Shown: positions 28,205-37,550, counted from the stretch's first letter. The stretch is 62,388 nt of DNA from CAYSBE01 sp046309355 (GCA_046309355.1 JBKCPL010000068.1:1-62388); one strand, 5' to 3'. The notes: generated from the letters alone by a model not told the origin. Numbers and translations: made by a program.

Positions 28205-28909
28205 TCAACGCATTTTACGGTCAAAAATAAGTTGCAGGTTTCGCTTAGGCATTACAAACTCAGGATAAATTTCCATAGACTGAAAAAATGCCTCCTTAGC
28301 TTTTTCGATGTTTTTCTGCTGCATGTAACCAAATCCCTTCATGTTCCATAAAGCAGCCATAACAGGTACCTTTTGCTTGCTGGTTTCATCTGTAAATACA
28401 TCTATGCTGTCTTTCGAGTTTTTCAGTTCTTTCATCAACATGTCTATGGTTTGCATAGCCTGCTTCACATTGCCTGACTGCATTTGTATAGAGGCTACCT
28501 GAATGATATACTGCGATTTTTTTGTGCGCTGATATAGGTCATTAAGTAATGCAAACTGACCTTCCATATCGCCTGTTTGTTGTAAACAGATGAGCATGAT
28601 GTTTTTAAATTTTTCATTTTCAGGATAGCGCTCCATAGATTGCGCACTAGCCTGCATACAGGCCTCCAGGTTATTTACTGCGCCATATAGCTCAGGCAGT
28701 GAGTCGCGCAGCCCGCTAGAAGAATCATTCATCAAAACAAGTTGGATGGCAGTAATAGCCGTCTGATAATCTTTGCTGGCTAATGCCTGCTTGTACAGTT
28801 TTTCATAGGTAGCAGTTGACGTATCTGACTTTGCAGTCTGCTCGGTTTTTGTTGAACATGCAGTAAGCAAGCATGCACTCGCAATCACTGCTGCATAAAT
28901 TTTAATCAT
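28205..28909 (-). CDS. TPR-containing lipoprotein
   Basis: 234 residues. Signal with lipobox ACLLTAC (Cys about residue 18) followed by Ser/Thr-rich linker. The mature part holds TPR-like helix pairs (YEKLYKQALASKDYQTAITAI; ALWNMKGFGYMQQKNIEKAKEAFFQSMEIYPE). It is likely anchored at the outer membrane as a protein-protein scaffold; the partner is unknown. It overlaps the epimerase gene by 8 bases and is likely in one transcript with it. Confidence 0.75.
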   Translation of the reverse strand: MIKIYAAVIASACLLTACSTKTEQTAKSDTSTATYEKLYKQALASKDYQTAITAIQLVLMNDSSSGLRDSLPELYGAVNNLEACMQASAQSMERYPENEKFKNIMLICLQQTGDMEGQFALLNDLYQRTKKSQYIIQVASIQMQSGNVKQAMQTIDMLMKELKNSKDSIDVFTDETSKQKVPVMAALWNMKGFGYMQQKNIEKAKEAFFQSMEIYPEFVMPKRNLQLIFDRKMR

Positions 28910-29918
28910 AATGGTGTTGCTTTAAAAAGTGGTGACAAATGTATGTGAATGTCTCATTTATCGGTGTAAAATTAAAAGCTAGCTGCTTGGTTATTTTTTC
29001 TGATGAATACCAATACGTGTTTTGAGATGCTCTGGCTGTTTCACGTGTTATTTTCGGTTGCTTTTGCGTAATGAATCCCCAAATGGCATATAATCTCCAC
29101 GCTAACTCTGCCAGCTGCTTATTTATTCGTATATAAGGTTTACGCTTTTTCAGCAATTCAGAAACGGAAAACATAAATTGTCTATTCTCTATATTTTGCC
29201 CCACAAGTATAAAGCGCTCATTGAAACACTTATTTTCCATCAGTAAAAACATGGCTTGCGTAACATCCTTAACATCTACATACCCGTTTACACCAAGCGT
29301 ATAAAAAGGAAGCCCATCCCACACCATCTTAAAAAGAGCGCAGGTTCCTCTGTTCCATTTTCCTACACCAATGATTACTCCCGGATTTACAATAGTAACC
29401 GGCAATCCTTCTTCGGCAGCTCGCCACACTTCTAACTCAGCTTTGTATTTGGAAATAGCATAGTTCGAATTGTGCTTAGAAGTAACCCAAGCAGTTTGCT
29501 CAGTTATTGCACTATTTTTTCCGCTTCTGCCAATGGCTGCTATGGAGCTCACATGGCAAAACTTACTTACAGAGTGTTCCAGGGCTGTATTCACCATATT
29601 GGCTGTTCCCTCCACGTTTATGCGGTGCATCATCTCTTTATCGGATGGATGAAACGAAACCACAGCTGCACAGTGGTACACTTCTGTTACACCGCTAAAG
29701 GCCTCATTCAGCGAAGGAATATCCAACACATCGGCATCAATCCATTCCGGTTTGTCGGATGTATCTGATGAGTTTTCAAAATAAGTAGCATAGATGAGGT
29801 TAAATTCATCCAGTGACGAAGTACTTCGTTTCATAGCTCTTACTGTGAGACCCTGCTGCAATAACCGGCAAACCATATGTGCCCCTAAAAATCCTGTCGC
29901 TCCGCTTACAAGTATCAA
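28902..29918 (-). CDS. NAD-dependent epimerase/dehydratase family protein (extended SDR)
   Basis: 338 residues. The Rossmann motif is at the very start, ILVSGATGFLGAHMV, and the catalytic Tyr-Lys pair is in YAISKYKAELE with Ser in HVSSIAAIG. It resembles dihydroflavonol-reductase-like/3-beta-HSD-like SDRs more than sugar epimerases (YHCAAVVSFHPSD, VNPGVIIGVGKW). The start codon is TTG at 29918: there is no in-frame ATG before it and a stop lies four or five codons upstream, while the Rossmann strand requires this start. Substrate unknown. Confidence 0.82.
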   Translation of the reverse strand: MILVSGATGFLGAHMVCRLLQQGLTVRAMKRSTSSLDEFNLIYATYFENSSDTSDKPEWIDADVLDIPSLNEAFSGVTEVYHCAAVVSFHPSDKEMMHRINVEGTANMVNTALEHSVSKFCHVSSIAAIGRSGKNSAITEQTAWVTSKHNSNYAISKYKAELEVWRAAEEGLPVTIVNPGVIIGVGKWNRGTCALFKMVWDGLPFYTLGVNGYVDVKDVTQAMFLLMENKCFNERFILVGQNIENRQFMFSVSELLKKRKPYIRINKQLAELAWRLYAIWGFITQKQPKITRETARASQNTYWYSSEKITKQLAFNFTPINETFTYICHHFLKQHHYD

Positions 29919-29956
29919 GTGTGGAAATGTTTATTAATGAGCCGGCTAAAATACAC

Positions 29957-29963
29957 TAATTTG
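29957..29963 (+). promoter_or_regulatory. Candidate -7 element (short variant) for the arginase-like gene
   Basis: TAATTTG, 25 bases before the ATG at 29989. Same shortened form as before pyrH and kynU. Confidence 0.3.
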
Positions 29964-29988
29964 TGACAACGAAACTCATCTGCCCACC

Positions 29989-31152
29989 ATGGAACTAACC
30001 GATTATCTTTTACCGGTCCAAAACGCTGTACTGGACGATATACCTGAAAGTACAGCACGTACGCTGGTGAATGTTGCTGACATCTATCTTCAGAAATTTC
30101 CCGACATACATCAGGCCGATTTGGTAATAGTAGGTGTGGAAGAATACCGAAACGGCAGCCTTGTATCCATTGCCTCTGCAGCTGATGCTATTCGCAAACA
30201 GTTTTACACACTGGCGCAGCCAAAATACCCAGTAAAACTGGCCGATATTGGAAATATAAAAGCGGGCGATACGGTTAACGATTCACTTTTTGCATTGAAT
30301 GCTGTTATTTCTCATCTGCTTGCACTAAAGAAATGTGTGATTATACTGGGTGGCACACAGGATATGGCGTATGCTCAATACACTGCATATGAAGGTATCA
30401 ATCGTTCCATGAATGTTTTTTGCTGCGATTCAACTATCGTACTTAAGCAAAACGATCTCGTGCCTGAATCGAATAATTATTTGCTCAAACTCATTGCTCA
30501 TCAGCCAAACTACCTGTTCAACATAACACATGCAGGTTCTCAGCAGTATTTTATCGAACAGGAAAGCATTGATACGTTCGAGAAAATGAACTTTGATTTA
30601 TACCGGTTAGGCGGTCTTCGTAATGCTGTACAGGAAACGGAACCATTGCTGCGCAATAGCGATATGATGGTGTTTAGCGCCAACTGCATAAAAGCATCAG
30701 ATGCTCCTGGCAGTGTGGCCGGAAATCCGAACGGTATATTGGCAGAAGAAGCGTGTCAGATAACACGCTACGCAGGCATGAGCAACGAACTAACATCCAT
30801 CGGGTTTTATGATTTTGCACCCGAAAAAGATGCCGACCACCGCACGGCCAAGTTGCTTTCACAAAGTATGTGGTACTTTATTGATGGATATTATCAACGC
30901 AAAAATGATTACCCGGCACCTGAAAGCGATGACTATACCAAGTATCTTGTAACTGCGCAGCACGGAAACTACGATATTGTGTTTTATAAAAACAAATTCA
31001 CCGATCGCTGGTGGATGGAAATTCCTTACCCCAACGAAAAAAGCAAGCATAGTGGCAAGTATATGGTGCCCTGCAGCTATACCGACTACGAACTGGCACT
31101 GAAAGACGAAATACCCGATCGCTGGCTGAAAGCTTACCATAAACTGATGTGA
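29989..31152 (+). CDS. Arginase/formimidoylglutamase-family protein with altered metal site
   Basis: 387 residues with the ureohydrolase fold layout: VIVGVEEYRNGS, LADIGNIKAGDT, IILGGTQDMAYAQY, and SANCIKASDAPGSVAGNPNG. In active arginases the metal ligands lie in GGDH, DAHxD and SxDxD. Here they read GGTQD, CDSTIV and SANCI, so most His/Asp ligands are missing. Many Bacteroidota carry such proteins annotated as formimidoylglutamase; an active Mn enzyme is doubtful from these residues. A further C-terminal part (RWWMEIPYP and onwards) of about 70 residues is unusual for arginases. It overlaps the next gene by one base (TGATG). Confidence 0.75.
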   Translation: MELTDYLLPVQNAVLDDIPESTARTLVNVADIYLQKFPDIHQADLVIVGVEEYRNGSLVSIASAADAIRKQFYTLAQPKYPVKLADIGNIKAGDTVNDSLFALNAVISHLLALKKCVIILGGTQDMAYAQYTAYEGINRSMNVFCCDSTIVLKQNDLVPESNNYLLKLIAHQPNYLFNITHAGSQQYFIEQESIDTFEKMNFDLYRLGGLRNAVQETEPLLRNSDMMVFSANCIKASDAPGSVAGNPNGILAEEACQITRYAGMSNELTSIGFYDFAPEKDADHRTAKLLSQSMWYFIDGYYQRKNDYPAPESDDYTKYLVTAQHGNYDIVFYKNKFTDRWWMEIPYPNEKSKHSGKYMVPCSYTDYELALKDEIPDRWLKAYHKLM

Positions 31153-32261
31153 TGAAAGCCTTTCTTATCGATAGTGTAACAGGTAATACTATGCCCGATT
31201 TGTACCGTGGATTTGTTTCGGATAAAGGGAATTTACTGCAGCTTACCTACAACGGAATGTTTAATCCGTCAACACTCATTAACCGGAAGCATGGCATGTG
31301 GCGTTACCGCGAATCGATTCCAATTGAAGACGATTCACATATTGTTTCGCTTGATGAAGGCTATACTCCTCTGTTGTCCGTTAACGTAAACGGACATTCC
31401 ATGCTCATCAAACAAGAGCAGCTATTTAGCAGCGGTTCTTATAAAGACCGTGGCGCCAGCGTGCTTATCAGTTATGCCAAAGCGGCCGGTATTACTCATG
31501 TAGTTCAGGATTCGAGCGGCAACGCGGGATGCGCTATTGCTGCCTATGCTGCACGTGCAGGTATTAGATGTACGGTGTTTGTACAACATACCACATCACC
31601 GGCAAAAATTGCTCAGATGAAAATGTACGGTGCTGAGGTTATTCAGGTAACAGGTACACGAAATGATGCAGCACTAGCCGCACGAAAGGCTGCCGAAAAT
31701 AGTTTTTATGCCAGTCACTGTTACAACCCTTATTTCTTTCACGGTACCAAAACATTTGCCTACGAACTGTGCGAACAATTAAACTGGAAAACACCGGATG
31801 CAGTTGTTGTTCCTGCCGGAAACGGCACACTGCTTATCGGCTGTTATATTGGATTTGCTGATTTATACCGCGCAGGCATTTGTAAAACAATACCTAAACT
31901 GATTGCGGTGCAGGCCGAAAATTGTGCTCCACTGGCTAATATATACAACCACACCGAGCATACACGAACCTTGCCCACCATTGCTGAGGGAATCGCCATC
32001 GAATCGCCTGTGCGTGGAAACGAGATGTTTCAAATGGTAAATGAAACAGGCGGAACTTTCATTACCGTAAATGAAGCCGAAATAAAAAATACCTGGCTTG
32101 CCTGCGGTAAACAAGGGTTTTACATCGAACCTACATCGGCAGCAACTGTAGCCGGAGCAAGTAAATACATGTCGGGTAACAATCTGTCAACAGTGGTCAC
32201 GCTATTTAGTGGCCACGGTTTAAAATCAACTGAAAAAACGATAGCAGAATTGTGCGGATAA
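31152..32261 (+). CDS. Threonine synthase-like PLP-dependent lyase
   Basis: 369 residues, fold type II PLP enzyme. The PLP lysine is in SSGSYKDRGAS, the phosphate-cradle/Asn motif in QDSSGNAGCAIAAYAARAG, and a GNGTLLIG glycine loop follows. The N-terminal YRESIPIEDDSHIVSLDEGYTPLL matches threonine-synthase-like proteins, though it is shorter than true ThrC. Reaction is uncertain: threonine synthase, threonine/diaminopropionate ammonia-lyase or a related beta-replacement enzyme. The ATG at 31152 overlaps the stop of the arginase-like gene; an in-frame GTG at 31149 is less likely. Confidence 0.78.
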   Translation: MKAFLIDSVTGNTMPDLYRGFVSDKGNLLQLTYNGMFNPSTLINRKHGMWRYRESIPIEDDSHIVSLDEGYTPLLSVNVNGHSMLIKQEQLFSSGSYKDRGASVLISYAKAAGITHVVQDSSGNAGCAIAAYAARAGIRCTVFVQHTTSPAKIAQMKMYGAEVIQVTGTRNDAALAARKAAENSFYASHCYNPYFFHGTKTFAYELCEQLNWKTPDAVVVPAGNGTLLIGCYIGFADLYRAGICKTIPKLIAVQAENCAPLANIYNHTEHTRTLPTIAEGIAIESPVRGNEMFQMVNETGGTFITVNEAEIKNTWLACGKQGFYIEPTSAATVAGASKYMSGNNLSTVVTLFSGHGLKSTEKTIAELCG

Positions 32262-32271
32262 CCCGACTTAA

Positions 32272-32703
32272 CTAAAAAACATCCAAGTCATCGGACTGGG
32301 GAGTAGGTGAGTCTTTGTGTTTCTGACGTCTTGATTTCATGGATTCTCTTTTCGCCTGTCTTACTGATTCCCATTTGGTATTCTGTTCTGCCGTTAGAAA
32401 TGATTTTACATCTGAGTTGAACGTATCCATAGTACTTTTTACTTCTTGACGATATGCTTTACGTTCATCAGGCGTTGTTGAGCCCTTAAGTTTATCTCTA
32501 ACAGGCATTAACTTCTGGTTACGTTTTTCGGCTGCTGCTTTCCATTTGGTGGCCTGTTCATCACTTAACGACAATTCAGTTTTGGCGCGCATTACTTCTT
32601 TCTCCAGCTTTTGTTCGGGAGTTAGCTGTTGCTTGGGGGTTTGAGCATTGCTTGTCTGGCACATACCCAGTATGGCCAGGGTATAGAATAGTTTTTTCAT
32701 CAT
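32272..32703 (-). CDS. Small periplasmic Spy/LTxxQ-like helical protein
   Basis: 143 residues with a signal peptide (LFYTLAILGMCQTSNAQ). The mature protein is Lys/Gln/Glu-rich and predicted helical, with two similar segments: LSLSDEQATKWKAAAEKRNQ and FLTAEQNTKWESVRQAKRE. The pattern LxxxQxxKW is reminiscent of Spy/CpxP (LTxxQ) or DUF4890 proteins, which act as periplasmic chaperones or stress sensors. Function is inferred only from this resemblance. ATG ATG at 32703/32700 are both possible starts. Confidence 0.6.
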   Translation of the reverse strand: MMKKLFYTLAILGMCQTSNAQTPKQQLTPEQKLEKEVMRAKTELSLSDEQATKWKAAAEKRNQKLMPVRDKLKGSTTPDERKAYRQEVKSTMDTFNSDVKSFLTAEQNTKWESVRQAKRESMKSRRQKHKDSPTPQSDDLDVF

Positions 32704-32735
32704 GCAGGTTCAGATATACCCGAGGTGTAAAAGGT

Positions 32736-33641
32736 TTAATCGACTGCTGATAATGGATTGGTTAACAGCGATACACCTCCGGTATGAACAAACAGTATGT
32801 TGCTGCCCTTCGGATAATAATTTTGCTTGGCCAACTCGCAAATAGCCATCATGGCCTTAGCCGTGTATACCTCGTCAAGTCGTATATTATTTTTTTGGTA
32901 AAACTCCGCTACAAATGCCCGCAATTCGTTGTCGGTTTTGGCATAACCACCTCGGTGAAAGTCATGGTGCATCAGTACTTCGTATCCCGCCCACTCATTT
33001 ACTTCGTCATTCATTGCTTGGGCACCTTTTAACACACATATGCCTTCTGCTATTGCCTGATTTCGTTTAGCCGAACGTGCAATGCCGGCCAGCGTGGTGC
33101 CTGTGCCCGCTGCACACACATAATGTGTGTAACCGGATACATCACTCATGATTTCTTCGCACCCTTTTACGGCCAGTTCGCCTCGTCCGCCTTCATCAAT
33201 AAAATACGTGTCGATGTGTGGTGCAAATAATGACTCGTATGCAGCCTGTTTGTTTCTGTATTCAGTTCTGGAAATAAAATGCAAATGCATTCTGTGCTGC
33301 TTACAAAAATCAAGAACAGGATTTTGCACCACTTCTCCTCTCACACAGGCAGAAGATTGCAAATGAAGTTTGTTAGCTGCGAAGGCCAGTGCCAGTAAAT
33401 GATTGGAGTATGCGCCACCAAAACTCACCAGATGTGTTTTGTTTTTTGCTACCGCATCGGCCATTACATATTTTAATTTTCTCCATTTATTACCTGATAT
33501 ATACGGATGCAACAAGTCTTCTCGCTTTATCTGAACCTGCAAACCATACACCGAAAAATCAGGCCACAGTACAGGCTGTATGGGCGCTTCGGGAATATCT
33601 TCAAAGAACCGAATAATATCGGAATGGGTTATGTGTTGCAT
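32736..33641 (-). CDS. 1-aminocyclopropane-1-carboxylate deaminase/D-cysteine desulfhydrase family
   Basis: 301 residues, fold type II PLP enzyme. The PLP lysine lies in HPYISGNKWRKLKY, followed by SFGGAYSNHLLALAFA (Asn ring-stacking loop) and CAAGTGTTLAGIARSA (phosphate loop); the C-terminus has NILFVHTGGVSLL. The family includes ACC deaminase and D-cysteine desulfhydrase; Bacteroidota members are usually not proven ACC deaminases. The ATG at 33641 is chosen because the promoter element at 33657-33664 overlaps the longer start. Confidence 0.85.
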   Translation of the reverse strand: MQHITHSDIIRFFEDIPEAPIQPVLWPDFSVYGLQVQIKREDLLHPYISGNKWRKLKYVMADAVAKNKTHLVSFGGAYSNHLLALAFAANKLHLQSSACVRGEVVQNPVLDFCKQHRMHLHFISRTEYRNKQAAYESLFAPHIDTYFIDEGGRGELAVKGCEEIMSDVSGYTHYVCAAGTGTTLAGIARSAKRNQAIAEGICVLKGAQAMNDEVNEWAGYEVLMHHDFHRGGYAKTDNELRAFVAEFYQKNNIRLDEVYTAKAMMAICELAKQNYYPKGSNILFVHTGGVSLLTNPLSAVD

Positions 33642-33656
33642 AGACTCTGAGTGCAT

Positions 33657-33664
33657 CAAACGTA
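33657..33664 (-). promoter_or_regulatory. -7 promoter element deciding the start of the ACC-deaminase-like gene
   Basis: Minus strand TACGTTTG, exact TAnnTTTG, 15 bases upstream of the ATG at 33641. Confidence 0.5.
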
Positions 33665-33711
33665 AAGGTTTTTTTACAATAGTAAAACGTCAATAAGTGG
33701 TATCGTTTTTG

Positions 33712-33719
33712 TCACTTTG
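33712..33719 (+). promoter_or_regulatory. Near-match -7 element for the SPFH lipoprotein
   Basis: TCACTTTG, one mismatch from TAnnTTTG, 22 bases before the ATG at 33742. Confidence 0.3.
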
Positions 33720-33741
33720 CATTTATTATACATCCACCATT

Positions 33742-34617
33742 ATGAACAAATTAGTTACTATTTTATGGCTTGCTGTAGCCATTACCATGAGCTCCTGCGC
33801 TGTTATTATACAAGATGAAGTTGGAGTTAAACGTACACTGGGCAGGGTTAAAAATAAAATATACGATCCCGGACCTCGCACGTATAATCCCTTCACATCA
33901 CGCATTATTAAGGTAAAAGTACGAACTGTAAATCTGGAAATGACCTTAGGACTTCCGAGCAAAGAGGGACTTACGGTAAACAGCGAAATATCTATACTTT
34001 ATAAAATAGTACGTAATGAGGTACCTAACATACTTCAAAATACAGGACTCGAATTTGAAGATGTACTCATAAAGCCTGTGTTGCGTAGCGCCAGTGCCGA
34101 TATATGTGCCAAGTTTGATGCTAAGGATATGCACAGCAGTAAACGCAGTATAATCGAAAAACAAATAGCTGAACGTATGATGGAAGTGCTTTCGCCAAAA
34201 GGTTTCCTTATTGAACAGGTATTGCTGAAAAGCATTGCATTGCCTCCGGGTTTAAGTAAAAGTATCGAAGAAAAATTGCAAGCCGAGCAGGATGCACAGC
34301 GCATGGAATTTGTGAAAGAGCGCGAACGCAGAGATGCTGAACGTAAACTGATACAAGCCGATGGAGAAAAACAATCCCGTATCATAGCTGCCGAAGGGTT
34401 AAAACGGACAACAGAAATTGAGGCTGAAGGGCGGGCAAATGCCATAAAAACAGAAGCAGAAGCTCAAATGCGGGCAAATGAATTGCTGAACAAAAGCTTA
34501 ACACCCATCGTGATAAAAAACAGACAGGTGGAAGCGTTTATGAACTTAAGTAAGAGTTCTAACACCAAGGTTATAATTACGGATGGTAAAACACCGCTAA
34601 TGGGTTTAGAACCTTAA
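33742..34617 (+). CDS. SPFH/prohibitin-like lipoprotein
   Basis: 291 residues. The N-terminus is a lipoprotein signal (LAVAITMSSC). The SPFH domain spans about residues 25-190: GVKRTLGRVKNKIYDPGP, FTSRIIKVKVRTVNLEM, GLTVNSEISILYKI, VLRSASADICAKFDAKDMHSSKR. A charged coiled coil follows (AEQDAQRMEFVKERERRDAERKLIQADGEKQS and onward), rich in Ala/Glu/Arg. SPFH proteins form ring-like membrane scaffolds. Here the membrane anchor is a lipid rather than a helix, so a periplasmic-face location is likely; this is unusual against FtsH-associated HflK/C. The start at 33742 gives the lipobox. Confidence 0.82.
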   Translation: MNKLVTILWLAVAITMSSCAVIIQDEVGVKRTLGRVKNKIYDPGPRTYNPFTSRIIKVKVRTVNLEMTLGLPSKEGLTVNSEISILYKIVRNEVPNILQNTGLEFEDVLIKPVLRSASADICAKFDAKDMHSSKRSIIEKQIAERMMEVLSPKGFLIEQVLLKSIALPPGLSKSIEEKLQAEQDAQRMEFVKERERRDAERKLIQADGEKQSRIIAAEGLKRTTEIEAEGRANAIKTEAEAQMRANELLNKSLTPIVIKNRQVEAFMNLSKSSNTKVIITDGKTPLMGLEP

Positions 34618-35936
34618 TTACTTACTTGTTTTTTAGTTAGCACATGCGAAAGACCAATGCCTGCTGCTATAACAAGTAGCGGCATTATGGCACTGCGGTA
34701 ACGAGAAATTCCCAGCATGCCGGTGGTTAAAACCATGTAAGCTACAATTAGCAGCAAAATACGTTTGTATACTGCTTTGTGGTGTACACGTAAAATATAA
34801 ACAACAAGCAAAAACAAGGCACTCACGTTCCAGAGCAGCGACAGAATGAGTAACAGCAAAGCTGGCAGCGGAATGGATTGTAAGTAGCTACGTATGCCTC
34901 CGTAGCCACCTGATTGTATAGTGTAAAACAACCCAGGCAACGCTGGATTATCTAACCCTGTAAACCTGACTAACTCGTGCCTGCCCGGATCGAGAAGCAT
35001 AGCTGCGGCACCTTTTGTGTATAAATAGATAGCTGTTAAAGGATATTTTTTAACCACCGAATCGCCCATGTGCTGCATAAGTTCATACCGCTCTTTGTAT
35101 GTTGAACAGTGTTGCAGCCGACTATAACAGCGATCATTCCAGTCATCAGCAACCTGCCGGCCGTATTCATTGGCCAATATAAACTTTGCATAATAGCGCT
35201 GCATGGTGACAGGTTTTATGCTGCTGAAGTGATAGTACCCAAGCTGATGAACCTGCTGTGTACAAATGGCGTGTATACTTATTCCCGCAATTGCTGCTAC
35301 CAGTATGCCGTGTAGCGCTGTACGCTTTAGTGATATACGGAAATTAATGGTAGCTATACACACCACTGCTACTGCCGGTAAAAATAAGGCTACTGGCTTG
35401 GTTGCAATCAAGCATACCAACCATAGTGATGGTGCAACGAGTGTTTTGTAATGAGGTGTTTCGCTGTAGCGGACCAGCGCTAAGAAAAACTGAATAAGTA
35501 GAAACTGAAACAACATCTCGCTCATTACCATATTTGCCAGCATAACCTGTGCGGGATACAACAGCAAAAAGGTATAGATTATATACCTAATGTGAGCAGC
35601 AGTAACCGATGATTTTTCTAACTGACGAAGAATTACATAACACGTGTATATGCTAAGTATATTCTGGAATAACAGAACAGACCACACCGAATCCCAAATA
35701 AATTTACAACACAAAATAAAAATGGCATATCCGGGTGTGCGGTACGAAAAATAATCCAACAGCAGAGGGGCATTCCAGTCTTCGGAATACCAGCTGCCGT
35801 AGGTTTTCAAGTTAAATGCCTGATGCAAATAACCGGATGAATCGGCCAGGTAAATATTCCCTGAACTAAAAGCCCAGATGAATGCGGCTACATGCACCCC
35901 TATAACAACCGGCAGTATGCGATTTTTTATCGGCAT
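34614..35936 (-). CDS. Polytopic membrane protein, probable GT-C glycosyltransferase
   Basis: 440 residues with about ten hydrophobic helices. The first loop after helix 1 is SGNIYLADSSGYLHQAFNL followed by LLDYFSYRTPGYAIFILCCK; the acidic/aromatic loop and the RTPGYAIF motif resemble GT-C dolichyl-phosphate-mannose-type proteins (the Bacteroidota RxPGYP motif). Function not specific. It overlaps the LysM gene by one base (TGATG), and its stop shares TTAA with the convergent SPFH gene. Confidence 0.68.
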   Translation of the reverse strand: MPIKNRILPVVIGVHVAAFIWAFSSGNIYLADSSGYLHQAFNLKTYGSWYSEDWNAPLLLDYFSYRTPGYAIFILCCKFIWDSVWSVLLFQNILSIYTCYVILRQLEKSSVTAAHIRYIIYTFLLLYPAQVMLANMVMSEMLFQFLLIQFFLALVRYSETPHYKTLVAPSLWLVCLIATKPVALFLPAVAVVCIATINFRISLKRTALHGILVAAIAGISIHAICTQQVHQLGYYHFSSIKPVTMQRYYAKFILANEYGRQVADDWNDRCYSRLQHCSTYKERYELMQHMGDSVVKKYPLTAIYLYTKGAAAMLLDPGRHELVRFTGLDNPALPGLFYTIQSGGYGGIRSYLQSIPLPALLLLILSLLWNVSALFLLVVYILRVHHKAVYKRILLLIVAYMVLTTGMLGISRYRSAIMPLLVIAAGIGLSHVLTKKQVSN

Positions 35937-37546
35937 CAGCGAACACGAAGCATTTGTCCGGCAAGTACAGTATTATCTATCAAGTTGTTGAGTTTACGAA
36001 GCGTTGCTGCATCCGTAGAAAATTTTCTGCTTATGGAAAAAAGTGTTTCGCCTTGACGTACTTCATAATAAACGGCCCCTTCCCCATCGTCAGTTACTTT
36101 TTGTTCACCTGGTTTTTCTCCGTGTCTGGGTAAAATAATAAGTTCATCGTCTATGTGTATGGTATCATTAGCCAAATCATTCACTGACTTCAGCAATTCA
36201 ACTGTAGTATGGTAAAGCTTAGCGATGCTATAAAGTGTTTCGCCTTGCATAACGGTATGGTAACCGGGAATTACCGATTCTTCATTTGCATTCTGCACCG
36301 GCTGATTGGGGTTTATTATCAACTTATTGCCCGGCTTTATGTCATCTGATACTAACTTATTCAGTTGCCTGATGCCTTCAATCTGCACGTTATACCGTTT
36401 AGCGATGGAGAACAATGTTTCGCCCTGCTGCACGATGTGAAAAAACGCCATAGGCTCTTTCACGCCATGCGCACTTACGTCAAACGGATCATCAGGAATA
36501 ACAGGTCTGGCTGTTTCCATATTCTTCACCGGATCGGCATACACCTCATTATCGTACAGGCTATCTTTTACAGCCAATGCTAGTTTTCGTAAAGCGGGTG
36601 GCGACATACGTTTTGTGCGCAGGTAAACCGACTCTCCGGTCTGAGGTTCTTCTCCGTTTTTCATGCGGTTTAGCGCCAGCAAGCGGCTTAGTTTGATGGC
36701 ATACCGCTGCGAAATGACAAACATATTGTCGTTAGATCCAACCATGCACGAATCGGCTAATGCCTTGTAGTTTTTGGGTTTTGTATAAAGGGTATCGCCA
36801 GGCTTCAGAACAGCATCTTTATTCAAATCGTTGTACTTGTACAATTGCCATACGCGCATGTCATTTGCCAAAGCAATAGAAGTAAAACTTTCGCCCGTTG
36901 CCACAACAATAGCCGGCACACCGTTTACAGTAATATTTTTTTCCTGCTTCAGTTCTTCGCGTTTCTCTTCTGCTATTTTCCTTGCGACCGGCTCGGCTGG
37001 TTTCATGCCATCAAAACGGTACAGGTTGTTTCGCTCGATGGTATTTATGAGAATCTCGGCATATTTCGGATTGGTTGCATAACCTGCTCGTTTTAGTCCG
37101 TTTGCCCACGCTTTATAATCGGTTATTTCCAAGTCAAACAAAAATGCGTAACGTGTTCCACTCTTAAGAAACTCTGAATGGTCTCTATACGAGTCTAGGG
37201 GTGTGGGGTATTTTCTGAAGCACTCTTGTGGGGCATCATCATCGTGGGTGATACTTTCGCCTGTCCAGTCTTTGCGGCATTTTATGCCAAAGTGGTTGTT
37301 AGCTATCAAAGCCAATCGGCTATTGCCATTGCCTGATTCAATTAACCCCTGTGCAAGTGTGATGCTGGCCGGTATGCGGCTTCGCTGCATTTCCTCTACA
37401 GCAATCGGTGCATACTTTTCAACGTATTCTTCTACCGACATTTTGAAAGGAAAATCAACCGTAGGAACCGGCTGCGCAATAAGTGAAGTGCTGAATGTGA
37501 GGAGCAATGAAATGATGTATACGGTGCAAGAGGCTATTGTCTTCAT
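35936..37546 (-). CDS. LysM-repeat glucosaminidase (GH73-like)
   Basis: 536 residues with signal peptide (SLLLTFSTSLIAQ). Residues about 36-170 are a GH73/FlgJ-type glucosaminidase domain with TLAQGLIESGNGNSRLA (catalytic Glu) and NNHFGIKC. Three clear LysM repeats occupy the C-terminus (QQGETLFSIAKRYNV; MQGETLYSIAKLYHT; RQGETLFSISRKFST), and two degenerate ones precede them (ATGESFTSIALANDM; SNDNMFVISQRYAIK). It likely cleaves peptidoglycan while anchored to it. The -7 element TAACTTTG (37551-37558) abuts the start with only 4 bases between. Confidence 0.9.
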   Translation of the reverse strand: MKTIASCTVYIISLLLTFSTSLIAQPVPTVDFPFKMSVEEYVEKYAPIAVEEMQRSRIPASITLAQGLIESGNGNSRLALIANNHFGIKCRKDWTGESITHDDDAPQECFRKYPTPLDSYRDHSEFLKSGTRYAFLFDLEITDYKAWANGLKRAGYATNPKYAEILINTIERNNLYRFDGMKPAEPVARKIAEEKREELKQEKNITVNGVPAIVVATGESFTSIALANDMRVWQLYKYNDLNKDAVLKPGDTLYTKPKNYKALADSCMVGSNDNMFVISQRYAIKLSRLLALNRMKNGEEPQTGESVYLRTKRMSPPALRKLALAVKDSLYDNEVYADPVKNMETARPVIPDDPFDVSAHGVKEPMAFFHIVQQGETLFSIAKRYNVQIEGIRQLNKLVSDDIKPGNKLIINPNQPVQNANEESVIPGYHTVMQGETLYSIAKLYHTTVELLKSVNDLANDTIHIDDELIILPRHGEKPGEQKVTDDGEGAVYYEVRQGETLFSISRKFSTDAATLRKLNNLIDNTVLAGQMLRVR

Positions 37547-37550
37547 ACAG

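Noticed and set aside
29989..31152. Active arginase or agmatinase in polyamine metabolism
   Set aside because: Metal ligands are absent at the family positions; only fold-level membership is claimed.
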